NCBI GenBank assembly: GCA_019239775.1
Contig: JAFAZN010000141.1
Coordinates: 1 to 38,611, forward strand
Direction: 5' to 3'
DNA from: Chloroflexota bacterium
GTDB lineage: Bacteria > Chloroflexota > UBA6077 > CF-72
DNA: 38,611 bases
Below the pieces are notes generated by a model. It searched no databases. It was not told the origin of the DNA and saw only the letters and a program-made list of their open reading frames with translations. Shown piece by piece: positions 15,323 through 25,549 of the stretch (position 1 is the stretch's first letter; each line of letters begins with the position of its first letter). Made by a program: the position numbers and the translations under genes.

Positions 15323-16965
15323 CGTACGCCATCGGTGTAGATTTCGGCACCGAATCCGGCCGCACGGTGCTCGTCGACGTGCGCGACGGGCGTGAGGTCG
15401 CAACGGCCGTGTATGCCTATGCCAACGGAGTGATCGACAACGTTCTGCCATCGACGGGTGGGAGTCTGCCGCCGGAGTGGGCGCTGCAGGACCCAGACGA
15501 TTACATCGGGACGTTTACGCACACGATTCCACAGGTGCTGGCCCAGGCGAATATCAAGGCAGACGACGTCATCGGCATTGGCATCGACTTCACCGCGTGC
15601 ACCATGGTGGCGGCCGATGCACAGGGAAGGGCGCTCTGTCAACTGCCGGAGTGGCGGAGCGAGCCGCACGCGTGGGTGAAGCTCTGGAAGCACCACGCGG
15701 CCCAGCCTGAGGCCGATGACGTGAACCGTGTTGCGCGCGAGCGTGGAGAAAACTTCCTGGAGCGTTACGGCGGCAAGATCTCGTCGGAGTGGATGTTCCC
15801 GAAAATCTTGCAGACGCTTCGCGAGGCGCCCCAGGTCTACGCGGCGGCTGCGCGGTTCATGGAGGCTGCCGACTGGGTGATCTTGCAGCTCACCGGTCAG
15901 GAGCGACGCAATGCTTGCACGGCGGGATACAAGGCCTTGTGGCACAAGGCTGAGGGCTATCCACCACCGGAGTATTTCGCGGCGCTGGACCCGCGACTCC
16001 GAGACGTAGTCACCGACAAACTCAGCACGACTATTTACCCACCTGGAGTGCGGGCGGGTGGGCTCGTCGCGGAGATGGCGGAGCAACTGGGGCTGAACGC
16101 TGGAACGGCGGTCGCGGTTGCGAACGTGGATGCGCACGTGTCAGTGCCTGCCTGTACGGTGGTGGAGCCGGCCAAGATGGTGATGGTGATGGGGACCTCC
16201 ATCTGCCACATGGTCCTCGGCACCGAGCAACGCATTGTGCCGGGCATGTGCGGTGTGGTCGAAGACGGTATTCTGCCAGGCTATTTCGGCTACGAGGCCG
16301 GGCAATCGGCAGTAGGTGACATTTTTGCCTGGTTCGTGGACAACGCCGTGCCATCGGAGTATCGCGACAACGGGGACGTCCACAGCGAATTGGCGGAGCG
16401 CGCTGCGCGCTTGCGGCCCGGCGAGAGCGGACTGCTGGCATTGGACTGGTGGAATGGCAACCGCTCGGTCCTGGTCGACGTGGACCTCAGCGGACTGCTA
16501 ATTGGCATGACGTTGCGCACGCGCGCCGAGGAGATCTATCGCGCGCTGATCGAGGCCACTGCGTTTGGCACCAACGTCATCGTGCGCAACTTTCGCGATC
16601 ACGGCGTACCAATTGAGGAGCTCTACGCGTGCGGCGGGCTGCCTGAACGCAGTCCGCTGCTGATGCAGATTTATGCCGACGTGTGCGACATGCCAATACG
16701 CGTTTCAGCCTCTGGCCAGACGCCCGCGCTTGGATCGGCGATGTTCGCAGCGGTGGCCGCGGGTGCACACGCCACAATCGTGGAGGCTGCGCGAGCAATG
16801 GCGCGCGTCAAGGCGGAGGTCTACCGGCCTGATCCACGTGCCCACGAAGTCTACGAACGGTTGTACTCCGAGTATGTGCGGCTGCATGACTTCTTCGGAC
16901 GTGAGGTTGGAGAAAGCGCTGTTATGAAGCGCCTTCTTGCGATTCGCGACGACGTGCGTCTGTGA
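15319..16965 (+). CDS. araB: L-ribulokinase (FGGY family)
   Basis: The product is 548 residues, the usual length of AraB. It phosphorylates L-ribulose to L-ribulose 5-phosphate. The N-terminal FGGY domain begins [18 protein letters not shown] and contains [20 protein letters not shown] and the conserved [13 protein letters not shown]. The C-terminal ATPase domain carries [50 protein letters not shown] and [20 protein letters not shown]. The Asp of [12 protein letters not shown] is in the position of the catalytic base. Start and stop overlap the neighbours, and araD and araA follow, so the assignment to the arabinose pathway is secure. Confidence 0.96.
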   Translation: MTYAIGVDFGTESGRTVLVDVRDGREVATAVYAYANGVIDNVLPSTGGSLPPEWALQDPDDYIGTFTHTIPQVLAQANIKADDVIGIGIDFTACTMVAADAQGRALCQLPEWRSEPHAWVKLWKHHAAQPEADDVNRVARERGENFLERYGGKISSEWMFPKILQTLREAPQVYAAAARFMEAADWVILQLTGQERRNACTAGYKALWHKAEGYPPPEYFAALDPRLRDVVTDKLSTTIYPPGVRAGGLVAEMAEQLGLNAGTAVAVANVDAHVSVPACTVVEPAKMVMVMGTSICHMVLGTEQRIVPGMCGVVEDGILPGYFGYEAGQSAVGDIFAWFVDNAVPSEYRDNGDVHSELAERAARLRPGESGLLALDWWNGNRSVLVDVDLSGLLIGMTLRTRAEEIYRALIEATAFGTNVIVRNFRDHGVPIEELYACGGLPERSPLLMQIYADVCDMPIRVSASGQTPALGSAMFAAVAAGAHATIVEAARAMARVKAEVYRPDPRAHEVYERLYSEYVRLHDFFGREVGESAVMKRLLAIRDDVRL

Positions 16966-17618
16966 TGCTCTGCGAGGCGCTGCGGCGCGAAGTCTGCAAG
17001 ATGAACCTGGAGCTGCCGCGGTGGGGTCTGGTGACGTGGACCAGCGGTAATGTCAGCGGGCGGGACGCGGAAACGGGCTACGTCGTCATCAAACCGAGCG
17101 GCGTGCTGTACGACGAGTTAACGCCTGAGAACATGGTTGTGGTTAACCTGGATGGACAGGTGGTGGAGGGGCCATTTCGACCGTCCGTAGATACGGCCAC
17201 GCACCTGTACGTCTACCGCCATCGTCCGGATGTCGGTGGCGTGGTGCACACCCATTCAGCCTATGCCACCAGCTTCGCCGCGTTGGGTGAATCCATCCCC
17301 GTCTACCTGACCGCCATGGGGGATGAGTTCGGGACTGAGATTCCGATCTCCGACTACTGCGAGATCGGCGGCGAACAGATCGGTCGTGAGATCCTGCGCT
17401 GCATCGGTGCCTCACCGGCCATCTTGATCAAAAGCCACGGCGTCTTTACCGTCGGTCCTGACGCCCGCTCGGCTGTGAAAGCCGCGGTCATGACGGAGGA
17501 TGTGGCGCGGACCGTCCACCTGGCATTGCTGCGCGGCCGACTGGAGCCCCTACCAGCGGACGAAGTGGCCCGGCTGCGGCGAGTCTATCTTGAAAATTAC
17601 GGACAACGGAGCAAATAG
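16965..17618 (+). CDS. araD: L-ribulose-5-phosphate 4-epimerase
   Basis: The product is 217 residues of the class II aldolase/epimerase family. It converts L-ribulose 5-phosphate to D-xylulose 5-phosphate, the final step into the pentose phosphate pathway. The zinc ligands are visible as HTH (His95 and His97) and His158 in KSHGVF. The phosphate and backbone contacts appear in [26 protein letters not shown] and [12 protein letters not shown], and Asp120 (TAMGDEF) matches the catalytic Asp. The ATG overlaps the kinase stop (TGATG); a GTG one codon earlier is an alternative start. Six nucleotides separate it from araA. Confidence 0.95.
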   Translation: MLCEALRREVCKMNLELPRWGLVTWTSGNVSGRDAETGYVVIKPSGVLYDELTPENMVVVNLDGQVVEGPFRPSVDTATHLYVYRHRPDVGGVVHTHSAYATSFAALGESIPVYLTAMGDEFGTEIPISDYCEIGGEQIGREILRCIGASPAILIKSHGVFTVGPDARSAVKAAVMTEDVARTVHLALLRGRLEPLPADEVARLRRVYLENYGQRSK

Positions 17619-17623
17619 CGGCG

Positions 17624-19129
17624 ATGCAGGATCTGTCAACACTCGAGGCATGGTTCGTGACGGGCAGCCAACACCTGTACGGTCCACAAGCGTTGCAGGA
17701 GGTTGCCGATCACTCGCAGCGGATCGCACAAGCATTATCCGCTTCACCGCGCATCGCGGTGCGCGTGGTGTTCAAGCCAGTGCTGACCACGCCAGAAGAT
17801 ATTCGCCGATTGTGTCTGGAGGCGAACGCCGACGATCGCTGCATCGGTCTTATCGCCTGGATGCACACATTTTCGCCGGCCAAAATGTGGATCGCTGGAC
17901 TCCAGTCGCTGAATAAACCGTTGGTGCACTTGCACACCCAGTTCAATCAGGCGATCCCGTGGTCCACGATCGACATGGACTTCATGAACCTGAACCAGTC
18001 CGCGCACGGTGATCGCGAGTTCGGGTACATGGTCAGTCGCCTGCGGATCAATCGCAAAGTCGTCGTTGGCCACTGGGAAGCCACGGAGGTCCAGCAAAAG
18101 CTGGATACGTGGGCGCGCGCCGCCTGTGGCTGGCGCGAGGCGCAACAACTCAAGATCGCCCGGTTTGGCGACAACATGCGCCAGGTGGGTGTGACCGAGG
18201 GCGACAAGGTCGAGGTCCAGGCACGCCTGGGCGTCTCCGTTAATACCCATGGCGTGGGCGACCTTGCGAAGGCCGTCGACAGCGTAAGTGACTCTGACGT
18301 CGATCACCTCATGGAGGAGTACGAGTCGGAGTACATGGTGGTGGACTCACTACAGCGTGATGGGGCACGGCGTGAGTCGCTGCGCGTGGCGGCACGCATT
18401 GAAGTGGGGCTGCGCACGTTTCTCACAGAAGGCGGATTCGGTGCCTTCACGGATACGTTTGAAGACCTGCACGGCCTTCGGCAACTGCCAGGTATTTCCG
18501 CGCAGCGACTGATGGCGGAGGGCTACGGCTTCGGCGCCGAGGGTGACTGGAAGACCGCGGCCATGGTCCGAATCATGAAAACGATGGCGGCGGGGCTGCC
18601 TGGCGGGACCTCGTTCATGGAGGACTACACCTACCACATGGACGGCGAATCAGGCTCGCTGGTGCTCGGCGCGCACATGCTGGAAGTCTGCCCTTCCATC
18701 GCGGCCGACCGGCCATCGTGTGAGATCCATCCATTGGCAATCGGCGGGAAAGAGGACCCGGTGCGGCTGGTCTTCACCGCTCCTCCAGGTCCAGGCATCG
18801 TTGCCGGGCTACTGGACTTCGGCGACCGCTTACGTATCGTGGCGAACGTCATTGACGTGGTCGCACCAGCGGAACCGCTGCCGAAATTGCCGGTTGCGCG
18901 CGCGGTTTGGAAGCCGAAGCCTGACCTTGCGACGGCTGCCGAGGCATGGATCCTGGCAGGTGCGCCGCACCACACCAGTTTTTCTCAAGCGCTCGGTGCA
19001 CAGTCTCTGCGGGATTTTGCGGATATGGCGGGCGTGGAGCTCCTGGTAATTGACGGTGATACGAAGGTCGCGGACTTCCAGAAAGAGCTGCGTTGGAACC
19101 AGGTGGCATATCACCTGGCGCAGATCTAA
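17624..19129 (+). CDS. araA: L-arabinose isomerase
   Basis: The product is 501 residues, the standard size. It isomerises L-arabinose to L-ribulose with a bound Mn2+. The catalytic residues known from E. coli AraA are all present: Glu in [12 protein letters not shown], Glu in [13 protein letters not shown], His in [10 protein letters not shown] and His in [11 protein letters not shown]. Other family hallmarks are [12 protein letters not shown] at the N-terminus, [12 protein letters not shown] and [20 protein letters not shown]. This is the last gene of the operon. Its stop overlaps the convergent GH127 gene by 4 nt, leaving no room for a conventional terminator between them. Confidence 0.97.
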   Translation: MQDLSTLEAWFVTGSQHLYGPQALQEVADHSQRIAQALSASPRIAVRVVFKPVLTTPEDIRRLCLEANADDRCIGLIAWMHTFSPAKMWIAGLQSLNKPLVHLHTQFNQAIPWSTIDMDFMNLNQSAHGDREFGYMVSRLRINRKVVVGHWEATEVQQKLDTWARAACGWREAQQLKIARFGDNMRQVGVTEGDKVEVQARLGVSVNTHGVGDLAKAVDSVSDSDVDHLMEEYESEYMVVDSLQRDGARRESLRVAARIEVGLRTFLTEGGFGAFTDTFEDLHGLRQLPGISAQRLMAEGYGFGAEGDWKTAAMVRIMKTMAAGLPGGTSFMEDYTYHMDGESGSLVLGAHMLEVCPSIAADRPSCEIHPLAIGGKEDPVRLVFTAPPGPGIVAGLLDFGDRLRIVANVIDVVAPAEPLPKLPVARAVWKPKPDLATAAEAWILAGAPHHTSFSQALGAQSLRDFADMAGVELLVIDGDTKVADFQKELRWNQVAYHLAQI

Positions 19130-21009
19130 ACGGGGACCCAGACGCGCATCGGGTTTGGAGCCCGATTGGCCCAGGCGAAATACGGTATGGCAGTTAGGTT
19201 CGTGGGGACACCACTCGCGTGCAGATTGGACTCGCGTGGTCTGAACGTGGTCGGGCCCCACTCGGTGGTGTCGGATACGGTGCCGCGCGCGGCGATGGTA
19301 GTGATGCCGCCGAGGACATCGGCTTGCCACACCTCGGCGAGTTCCGAGTCTGGGTCCAAACGAGCGTCGAGGACGTTGGCATTGTCAGAGCCTTCCAGGC
19401 AATAGACCAGTGGGCCACGTTCGATGGCTACACAACCTCGGGTTGATTCCACACGTGGATGCGACACTGTTAGCCTTGGAGCAATTGGCAGGGTTAGCTC
19501 CACGACCTCGCCCACGTGCCATTCACGTTCGAGGGTGATGTACCCCTGGGAGGACGGTGGTTCTTCAACTTCCGCGGAATTGAGGCGCACCACACATTTT
19601 GAGACCCACGCGGGTTGCCGCAGTTGGAGCGCCCACGGGCTCGAGGCGGTGGTGGCCTCCACACCGATGGTGATGCTGCCACTCCAGGGGTAGTCCGTGG
19701 TGATGCGGACTGTCGCCAATGGTGTGCGGACCGTGCTGCTGATGTACTGGTGGATCTGCACGCCAGCGTCGTCATGCGAAGCGATGTACTCGCCGAGGGA
19801 GCCGAGCAGACGCATCACGTTCGGCGGGCAGCATGCGACCGTGAACCAGGGCTGGCGCTGAACCACACCGCGGCCAACCACCTCCGGTTGACCGCGCGAC
19901 ATGAGCGGGTTCACGTAGAAGAACGTGTCCCCGGCCAGCGAGACGCCCGAGAGAAAGCCGTTGTACAGCGTGCGTTCGATGAGGTCCGCGAAACGGGCCT
20001 CGCCGGTTGCCAGCAGCAATCGCCAGTTCCACATGATGCTGCCGATCGCCGCGCATGTTTCGCAGTAGGCGCGTTCGGTCGGAAGCTCGTAGGCATGACC
20101 AAAGGCCTCGCCGGTGTGGCGCGATCCGGCGCCACCCGTCAGGTACAGCTTGTGGCTGACCATATCGGTCCACTGGCGGAGCATCGCATCAAGCAGTGCC
20201 TGTTCGCCGCACTCCAGAAAAAGGTCCGTCACGCCGGCCGTCAGGTACAGCGCACGTACAGCATGGCCTTCGATTTCTGTTGCTTCGCGCACCGGGACGC
20301 GATCCTGGTAATAGGCCGAGCCGCCGAATCGCGGGTTCGGCCCCAACAGGCCACTACCGCGGTGGTCAACAAAGAACTGCGCAAGGTCCAGATAGGCCCG
20401 CTCACGTGTCGCGCGGTACAGCTCCACCAGCGCGGTCTCCACCTCCGGGTGGCCCGGCACGCCAATGCGTCTCGTTGGCCCGAACATGGAGGTGACGTGC
20501 TCGATGACCCTTTGCGAGACGTGCAGGAGGCGGTCGTCGCCGACATAGGTATGCCAGGCAACGGCGGCCTGGATGAGATGGCCGAGGCAATACAGCTCGT
20601 GGCCAGTATTGAGCTCGTGCCATTTCCGGTCGGGTGCAACGACCTGGTAGTAGGAGTCGAGGTAGCCGTCGGGTTGTTGAGCAGCTTGTACGAGGGCGAT
20701 GGCCTGTTCGGCGGCTTCGCGGACCTCAGCTCCAATGGTGTCGACGGATACGTATGCTACTGCTTCGAGCCACTTGTAGACGTCAGAGTCCATGAACACT
20801 GGACCACGGTAGTCACCATCCGTGGCGTGCGCAGCCAGGCGGAGGTCCTGCAGGTTCCCCGCTTCACTCAGCATGCGGAATCCGTGCATGAGACTGATGT
20901 CGCGGTTGATCTCGCGGCGGGAGTACCAGAATCCCGAGGCAATCTGCACGTCGGTGAGGCGTACGCTGCGCCAGCGCGCAAACGGGCTCGAGGCGGTGTC
21001 CACCATCAC
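19126..21009 (-). CDS. GH127-family beta-L-arabinofuranosidase
   Basis: The product is 627 residues with the (alpha/alpha)6 barrel and beta-sandwich architecture of GH127 (DUF1680). Compared with the characterised enzyme HypBA1, the expected residues align: acid/base Glu301 in [10 protein letters not shown], zinc ligands Glu317 and Cys319 in YCETCAAIG, and Cys393-Cys394 in [10 protein letters not shown]. One of these two cysteines is the proposed nucleophile. No signal peptide is present, so it acts inside the cell on imported beta-L-arabinofuranosides or oligosaccharides. The start is GTG (21009) inside the TGA of the upstream LacI gene, with an ATG in the next codon. Co-transcription with that regulator is likely. 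Confidence 0.92.
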   Translation of the reverse strand: MMVDTASSPFARWRSVRLTDVQIASGFWYSRREINRDISLMHGFRMLSEAGNLQDLRLAAHATDGDYRGPVFMDSDVYKWLEAVAYVSVDTIGAEVREAAEQAIALVQAAQQPDGYLDSYYQVVAPDRKWHELNTGHELYCLGHLIQAAVAWHTYVGDDRLLHVSQRVIEHVTSMFGPTRRIGVPGHPEVETALVELYRATRERAYLDLAQFFVDHRGSGLLGPNPRFGGSAYYQDRVPVREATEIEGHAVRALYLTAGVTDLFLECGEQALLDAMLRQWTDMVSHKLYLTGGAGSRHTGEAFGHAYELPTERAYCETCAAIGSIMWNWRLLLATGEARFADLIERTLYNGFLSGVSLAGDTFFYVNPLMSRGQPEVVGRGVVQRQPWFTVACCPPNVMRLLGSLGEYIASHDDAGVQIHQYISSTVRTPLATVRITTDYPWSGSITIGVEATTASSPWALQLRQPAWVSKCVVRLNSAEVEEPPSSQGYITLEREWHVGEVVELTLPIAPRLTVSHPRVESTRGCVAIERGPLVYCLEGSDNANVLDARLDPDSELAEVWQADVLGGITTIAARGTVSDTTEWGPTTFRPRESNLHASGVPTNLTAIPYFAWANRAPNPMRVWVPV

Positions 21010-22037
21010 GTGCCACGTGGCGGAGCGCAGGATTGCCGCAGCACTACGTGACCGATCAGCACGATTTTCGCCGCGGGCGTGGAGTTCGGCGAGTCCAACA
21101 ATGCGTGCAGTGTGTTGACGGCGGCTTCGCCTAGCGAGCGCTTCGGCACATGAAACGTGGTGAGTGGGGGAGATGCATAGGGACTTTCGTACACGTCATC
21201 CACCGCGGCGATGGAGACGTCATCCGGAATGCGCAAGCCGGCGTCCTTGATGGCCTCCATGGCGCCAAAAGCGGTCTTGTCGCTGACGGCAAAGACCGCT
21301 GTAGGTGGCTCGGGCAGCGCAAGCAGTTGCTGCATTTGCACATAGCCCTTGCGCGGGTGGCCCGCGCGCGGAGCCGGCTGCAGGCCGAGGTCCGGCTCGA
21401 TGCCGTTCTCCAGCAGAGCGATGGTATAGCCGCGCATGCGGTCGACCAGGCTCTTGTACTTGACGGGTCCGGGCAAGGCGCCGATGCGGCGGTGGCCCAA
21501 TCGAATCAAGTGCTCGGTGACCTGCAAGCCGGCCGTGAAGTTATCGGCGATCACCGCGTGCACGTTTTCCGACACGTAGTTTTCGACCAGCACCAGCGGC
21601 ATGCGTCCGTCGGCGATACGGGCAATCAGCTCGTCGGTCACGTCGCCGCCGTTAGCGATGATGAGCCCCTCGATATCGCGGCCCATCAGTGCGCGGATGT
21701 CGTCGATGGGGTCGACGCCCGGTCGATACAGGTGGAGCAGCAGACGATAGCCGAGCCGCTGGGCCGCATCCTCGATGCCCGTCACGATTTCCGCGTAGAA
21801 GCGGTCGTGCGCGGATGGAATCGAGAGCGACTCCATCAACACCCCGAGGACCCGCGTACCCGCCGACGAGCCGCTCGAGCCATTGCGGACATAGCCCAGC
21901 TCCTGCACGGTTTGCAGAACACGGGCGCGTTTGGTGGCCGAAACACCCGGTTTGCCGTTCAGCGCCAGCGAGGCTGCCGAAATGGACACGCCGGCCACCG
22001 CCGCCACTTCGCGGATGTTGGGTCGACCGCCCTTCAT
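21006..22037 (-). CDS. LacI-family transcriptional regulator with an atypical hinge
   Basis: The product is 343 residues from the ATG at 22037. The frame is open much further upstream, but that part runs through the divergent control region and binding-protein gene. The HTH reads [20 protein letters not shown], then [20 protein letters not shown]. The usual hinge helix (PNxxAR-L) is replaced by the Gly/Ser-rich [12 protein letters not shown] before VLGVLME. The effector domain is regular: [65 protein letters not shown] and VAAVDD-like [12 protein letters not shown]. It probably controls the GH127 operon and the divergent CUT1/GH51 operon. Confidence 0.9.
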   Translation of the reverse strand: MKGGRPNIREVAAVAGVSISAASLALNGKPGVSATKRARVLQTVQELGYVRNGSSGSSAGTRVLGVLMESLSIPSAHDRFYAEIVTGIEDAAQRLGYRLLLHLYRPGVDPIDDIRALMGRDIEGLIIANGGDVTDELIARIADGRMPLVLVENYVSENVHAVIADNFTAGLQVTEHLIRLGHRRIGALPGPVKYKSLVDRMRGYTIALLENGIEPDLGLQPAPRAGHPRKGYVQMQQLLALPEPPTAVFAVSDKTAFGAMEAIKDAGLRIPDDVSIAAVDDVYESPYASPPLTTFHVPKRSLGEAAVNTLHALLDSPNSTPAAKIVLIGHVVLRQSCAPPRGT

Positions 22038-22090
22038 GGGTCCGTTCACTCTACCCGAGGGACTGGGCGGGGTCAATTTCCGGCGGCCAG

Positions 22091-22146
22091 TGTTCTTGTC
22101 TGAAAACGAACAAATCCTTGCGCGTTCTTGTACTTGACACCAGAAC
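22091..22146. promoter_or_regulatory. Divergent control region with GTTCTTGT repeats and inverted repeats
   Basis: Between the LacI gene and the CUT1 operon (22038-22216), GTTCTTGT occurs at 22092-22099 and 22124-22131, exactly 32 bp apart (about three helical turns). The first copy is part of a TGTTC/GAACA inverted repeat (22091-22112). The second pairs with ACCAGAAC (22139-22146) as an 8+7+8 inverted repeat with one mismatch. A TTGACA -35-like hexamer sits at 22134-22139 inside the second element, without a good -10. This looks like a two-operator region for the neighbouring LacI protein; that is inference. Confidence 0.4.
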
Positions 22147-22216
22147 TGTTCCGTGCCAACCTGAACGCCGGTACTCACGTCTGTTCTTCCGGAATTTGGA
22201 AGGAGGCTCTCAGGCC

Positions 22217-23707
22217 ATGGCTGTTGAGCGTGTACCTGGCCCGCATTCGCGGCGCGTGTTCTTGCGTTTGGCGTTCGCCGCGGTCGGCGGCGCGAGCGCT
22301 GCCACACTCCTGGCCGCGTGCGGCCCAACTCAGGCTCCAGCCGGCGGTGCGGCTCCGTCAGGCGCGACAGCGCCCACTTCAGCCGCTGCCGCTGCTCCAA
22401 CCACCGCGGCGGCCAACCCCACCACCGCACCGGCTGCCGCCGCGGCAACCGCGACACCTGGTACGTCGTCCATCGCAGCACCGACGCCCACGCCGTATCC
22501 CGTCGCCAACTACGGTTCCAACTCGGCCAAGGTGTCTATCCGCTACTGGACGATTCTTGGCAGCGTCGACGGCATCGTCATGAACGAGCTGGTCCGCAGT
22601 TTCGCCGATGCCAATCCCGACATACGCGTCGAATCGCTCCAGGGCGTGACGGACTACATCACCAAGATGGAGGCCGCCGCTATCTCCGGCACGGCGCCGG
22701 ATGTGGCGATCGTGCGGCATACGTATATCGCCGCGTTCGCATCGAAGAACGTCCTGTCGCCGCTGACACCGGATGAGCTCAATCAGGTCGGTATTAAACA
22801 GGAAGATTTCGATCAGACGGTGTGGAAGTTCACCCAGTACCAGGGCCAGCAGTACACTGTGCCGTTGGACATCCACCTCCATGCGATGGTGCACAACAAA
22901 GCGCTGCTGACTCAGGCTGGGTACTCCAAACCGCCCACCACCCATGACGAGTGGATGGACGTCGTCAAGAAGACCACAAATGGTGACACGCTTGGTTACA
23001 ACACCTTTGCCATCGGTGGCGGCGCCCAGGAACCGCTGACGTGGTACTGGTACGGCATCCTGCGCCAGTATGGTGGCGAGATGCTGACGCCTGATGCGTC
23101 GAAGGCTGCATTCAATAGTCCGGAGGGCATCGCCGCCGTCAAGTGGATGCACGACATGCAGCAGACTGGTAATCCCAGGTCGGTGCCCTCAGGTGACTTG
23201 CAGCGCACAGGCAAGGTTGCAACGTGGGCGGACGGTCCATGGATCAGCACGCTGTACTTCGACAAAACCAAGGCCGAGGCCGCCGATGACCTCGACGTAG
23301 CGCCGATACCCCAACACGATCCGAGTAAGCCAGCGACGTGGGCGCAAAGCCATCAATTCGCGCTGCCGCGCCAGAAGAATCCGGAGCCAGCCAAGCGCGA
23401 AGCCACACTCCGCTTCGTCAAGTGGATGGGCGAGCACAGCGTTGACTGGGCAAAGGCCGGCCAGGTGCCCGCGCGCAACTCCGCGCGCGACGAGGCGCTC
23501 AATAGCGACAATGTCTTCCTGCAGAAGCTGAAGACGTGGGCCTCTGAGATTCCGTACGGTGCGTTCATGCCAAGCTCGCCGAAGCTGCTGGAGATCATGC
23601 CCCGCATCGCCGCCGATGTTGAAGGGGCATTGCTCAATCAGTGGAGTGTGGAAGACGGACTCAAGAAGGCCGAAGACGAGGTCAATCAGATCATCGCGCA
23701 GGGCTAA
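22217..23707 (+). CDS. Sugar ABC transporter substrate-binding lipoprotein (CUT1)
   Basis: The product is 496 residues from the ATG at 22217, with GGAGG about 10 nt upstream. The N-terminus carries a twin-arginine motif (SRRVFLRL, Arg12-Arg13) and a lipobox LLAAC with Cys35, so it is a Tat-exported lipoprotein. An Ala/Thr/Pro-rich linker of roughly 55 residues tethers the domain to the membrane. The mature domain is an MalE/UgpB-like fold: VSIRYWTILGSVDGI, MEAAAISGTAPDVAIVRHTY, VPLDIHLHAMVHNKALLTQA and GKVATWADGPWISTLYF. Given the GH51 gene in the same operon, arabino-oligosaccharides are the likely ligand. Confidence 0.92.
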   Translation: MAVERVPGPHSRRVFLRLAFAAVGGASAATLLAACGPTQAPAGGAAPSGATAPTSAAAAAPTTAAANPTTAPAAAAATATPGTSSIAAPTPTPYPVANYGSNSAKVSIRYWTILGSVDGIVMNELVRSFADANPDIRVESLQGVTDYITKMEAAAISGTAPDVAIVRHTYIAAFASKNVLSPLTPDELNQVGIKQEDFDQTVWKFTQYQGQQYTVPLDIHLHAMVHNKALLTQAGYSKPPTTHDEWMDVVKKTTNGDTLGYNTFAIGGGAQEPLTWYWYGILRQYGGEMLTPDASKAAFNSPEGIAAVKWMHDMQQTGNPRSVPSGDLQRTGKVATWADGPWISTLYFDKTKAEAADDLDVAPIPQHDPSKPATWAQSHQFALPRQKNPEPAKREATLRFVKWMGEHSVDWAKAGQVPARNSARDEALNSDNVFLQKLKTWASEIPYGAFMPSSPKLLEIMPRIAADVEGALLNQWSVEDGLKKAEDEVNQIIAQG

Positions 23708-23708
23708 T

Positions 23709-23726
23709 CTTCTCTTGAAAGACAAG
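23709..23726. promoter_or_regulatory. Palindromic motif shared with the sulfite oxidase upstream region
   Basis: CTTCTCTTGAAAGACAAG directly follows the binding-protein stop. It is an 8+2+8 inverted repeat with one mismatch. With the next six bases (GCAGAA plus C context) it matches 22 of 24 positions of the segment at 29518-29541. The 2-nt centre is too short for a hairpin loop, so a protein-binding site or internal regulatory site is more plausible than a terminator. Confidence 0.45.
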
Positions 23727-23737
23727 CAGAACAGGTG

Positions 23738-24679
23738 ATGGAACGTGGCGTCACCGCAGGTCGAACGCGGGTGGAGGCTGCGCCTCGCCCGCTCCTATCT
23801 GCGCGGGTTTGGAGCGAACGCAGTCCGCTCTACGCACTGGTGTACCTGCTGCCTTTCCTGGTGGTATTCGTGGGTTTCCACGTCTACCCCATCTTCTACG
23901 GCTTGTACGTCAGCCTGACGGCGTGGGATTTGCTCACGCCGCCGCGTTTCGTGGGGCTCTCGAACTACGCAGCCTTAGCAGGTGACCGATTATTCTTGAC
24001 GTCGCTGCGCAATACGGCCTTGTTCGTGGTGCTCGATGCGCCCATGGCCATCTGCATCCCGCTCGGTCTCGCACTGCTGGTCAACGAGCGCATTCCACTG
24101 CGTACGATTTTCCGGAGTGCGTTCGTGACTCCGCTCATGATCTCCGCCTCCAGCGTGGGCGTGTTATGGCAGTGGATTTACAACCCGGCGCTTGGTCTGG
24201 TGAATTACTACGCCCAGGCGCTGGGCCTTCCCGGCCAGAGCTGGATGTCGCAAGCCGGCTGGGCCACATTCGCGATCGTGATAACCACAGTGTGGGCGAC
24301 TTCAGGATTCAACCTGGTCCTGTTTCTGGCAGGGCTGCAGAACATTCCGGAGCACCTGTACGACGCCGCAAAGGTTGATGGCGCGGGCGCCTGGGCGCTG
24401 TTCCGCAACATCACCCTGCCCGGCTTGCGTCCAACCACCCTGTTCGTCACGGTCACAACGATCATTGGGGCATTCCGCGTCTTCGTCCAGGTGTTGGTGA
24501 TGACCAACAATTCCGGCGGCCCGTTCGACTCAACGCGCACCGTGGTCATGCACCTGTATCAGACCGGGTTTCAGTTCTTCCGAATGGGTGGCGCCGCCGC
24601 CGTCGCCTGGGTCCTGTTCCTGATCATCCTGGTGTTCACGATTGCCCAATTCCAGATGCAACGGGGTGCTGCCGACTGA
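23738..24679 (+). CDS. Sugar ABC transporter permease (CUT1, MalF/LacF-like)
   Basis: The product is 313 residues from the ATG at 23738; a GTG one codon earlier is possible. About six membrane segments are seen, the first at LYALVYLLPFLVVFVGFHVY. The cytoplasmic EAA loop that docks the ATPase reads IPEHLYDAAKVDGAGAWALF and RNITLPGLRP. The segment LSNYAAL after LTAWDLLTPPRFVG is typical of the first periplasmic loop of this family. It forms the channel with the next permease. The ATPase is not encoded in this operon, as is common where one MsmK-type ATPase serves several importers. Confidence 0.93.
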   Translation: MERGVTAGRTRVEAAPRPLLSARVWSERSPLYALVYLLPFLVVFVGFHVYPIFYGLYVSLTAWDLLTPPRFVGLSNYAALAGDRLFLTSLRNTALFVVLDAPMAICIPLGLALLVNERIPLRTIFRSAFVTPLMISASSVGVLWQWIYNPALGLVNYYAQALGLPGQSWMSQAGWATFAIVITTVWATSGFNLVLFLAGLQNIPEHLYDAAKVDGAGAWALFRNITLPGLRPTTLFVTVTTIIGAFRVFVQVLVMTNNSGGPFDSTRTVVMHLYQTGFQFFRMGGAAAVAWVLFLIILVFTIAQFQMQRGAAD

Positions 24680-25542
24680 TGAGCATGGCTTTCCCTCGCC
24701 CGTCGCGGCGCACGCTGGACCTCATGCCTCGTTTTGTGATCGCGTTGGTGCTTGCGGTCGTGTGGGCCCTGCCGATTGCCTGGATGCTGATGACGTCGAT
24801 CAAACCCGAGAACCAGATCGTGACCATCCCAATCCGCTGGTTGCCCGAGCACCTGAGCGATCTCACGTTCCAGAATTACATCAACGTGCTCGCGATCCCA
24901 CGCGGTGTGGACCTGATACGGTCATTCCTCAATAGTCTGACCGTTGCCAGCATTGGAACGCTCTGCGTCGTGGTGGTGGATACGCTGGCTGCCTATGCGC
25001 TGGCGAGATTGCGTTTTCCGGGCCGCGACATCCTTTTCTACGCAATCGTCGCCTCGTTGATCGTACCGCCAGAGATTCTGCTGATTCCCAACTACATTAG
25101 CGTGTGGCGCCTCGACTGGCTCAACACGCTGCTGCCGCTGATCGTGCCGCCGGTGGGCAGCGGGTTTGGTGTGTTCCTGTTGCGGCAGTTCTTCCTGAGC
25201 ATTCCCTCAGAGCTGGAGGACGCGGCCAGGATCGATGGCTGCGGCAGACTCCGTATTTTGTGGTCCATTGTCGTGCCGCTGTCGGGAGGCGCGATCGCCA
25301 CGCTTGCGATCTTCACCTTCCTGTACTACTGGAATGACTTCACCTGGCCGTACATCACCATCAACGCGGCCGACGTGATGACACTACCAATCGCATTGAT
25401 CCAATTCCGCGGCGACTACTTCAGTGAGTACGGTCAGCTCATGGCTGGCACGGTCATTACCGCGCTGCCAACCATCATCGTGTTCCTGGTTGCACAACGT
25501 CTGATCATCCGCTCCATCACCCTGACGGGCCTGAAGGGTTGA
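24679..25542 (+). CDS. Sugar ABC transporter permease (CUT1, MalG/LacG-like)
   Basis: The product is 287 residues and partner of the preceding permease, whose stop it overlaps by one base (TGATG). Six membrane segments are predicted. Family landmarks are WALPIAWMLMTSIKPENQI, NSLTVASIGTLCVVVVDTLA, AYALARLRFPGRDILFYAIV and the EAA loop IPSELEDAARIDGCGRLRIL, then WSIVVPLSGGA. The C-terminal YWNDFTWPYI and RSITLTGLKG end are typical of the MalG side. The GH51 gene starts 7 nt downstream, so transport and hydrolysis are in one transcript. Confidence 0.94.
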   Translation: MSMAFPRPSRRTLDLMPRFVIALVLAVVWALPIAWMLMTSIKPENQIVTIPIRWLPEHLSDLTFQNYINVLAIPRGVDLIRSFLNSLTVASIGTLCVVVVDTLAAYALARLRFPGRDILFYAIVASLIVPPEILLIPNYISVWRLDWLNTLLPLIVPPVGSGFGVFLLRQFFLSIPSELEDAARIDGCGRLRILWSIVVPLSGGAIATLAIFTFLYYWNDFTWPYITINAADVMTLPIALIQFRGDYFSEYGQLMAGTVITALPTIIVFLVAQRLIIRSITLTGLKG

Positions 25543-25549
25543 TAGAAAG

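Noticed and set aside
19615-21051. 478-codon plus-strand frame
   Set aside because: It is antisense to the GH127 gene, whose zinc and catalytic residues are all present. The antisense product has no recognisable domain.
22038-22481. N-terminal extension of the second LacI protein
   Set aside because: The frame is open upstream of 22037, but the extension crosses the divergent promoter and binding-protein gene and precedes a normal LacI start ([12 protein letters not shown]).
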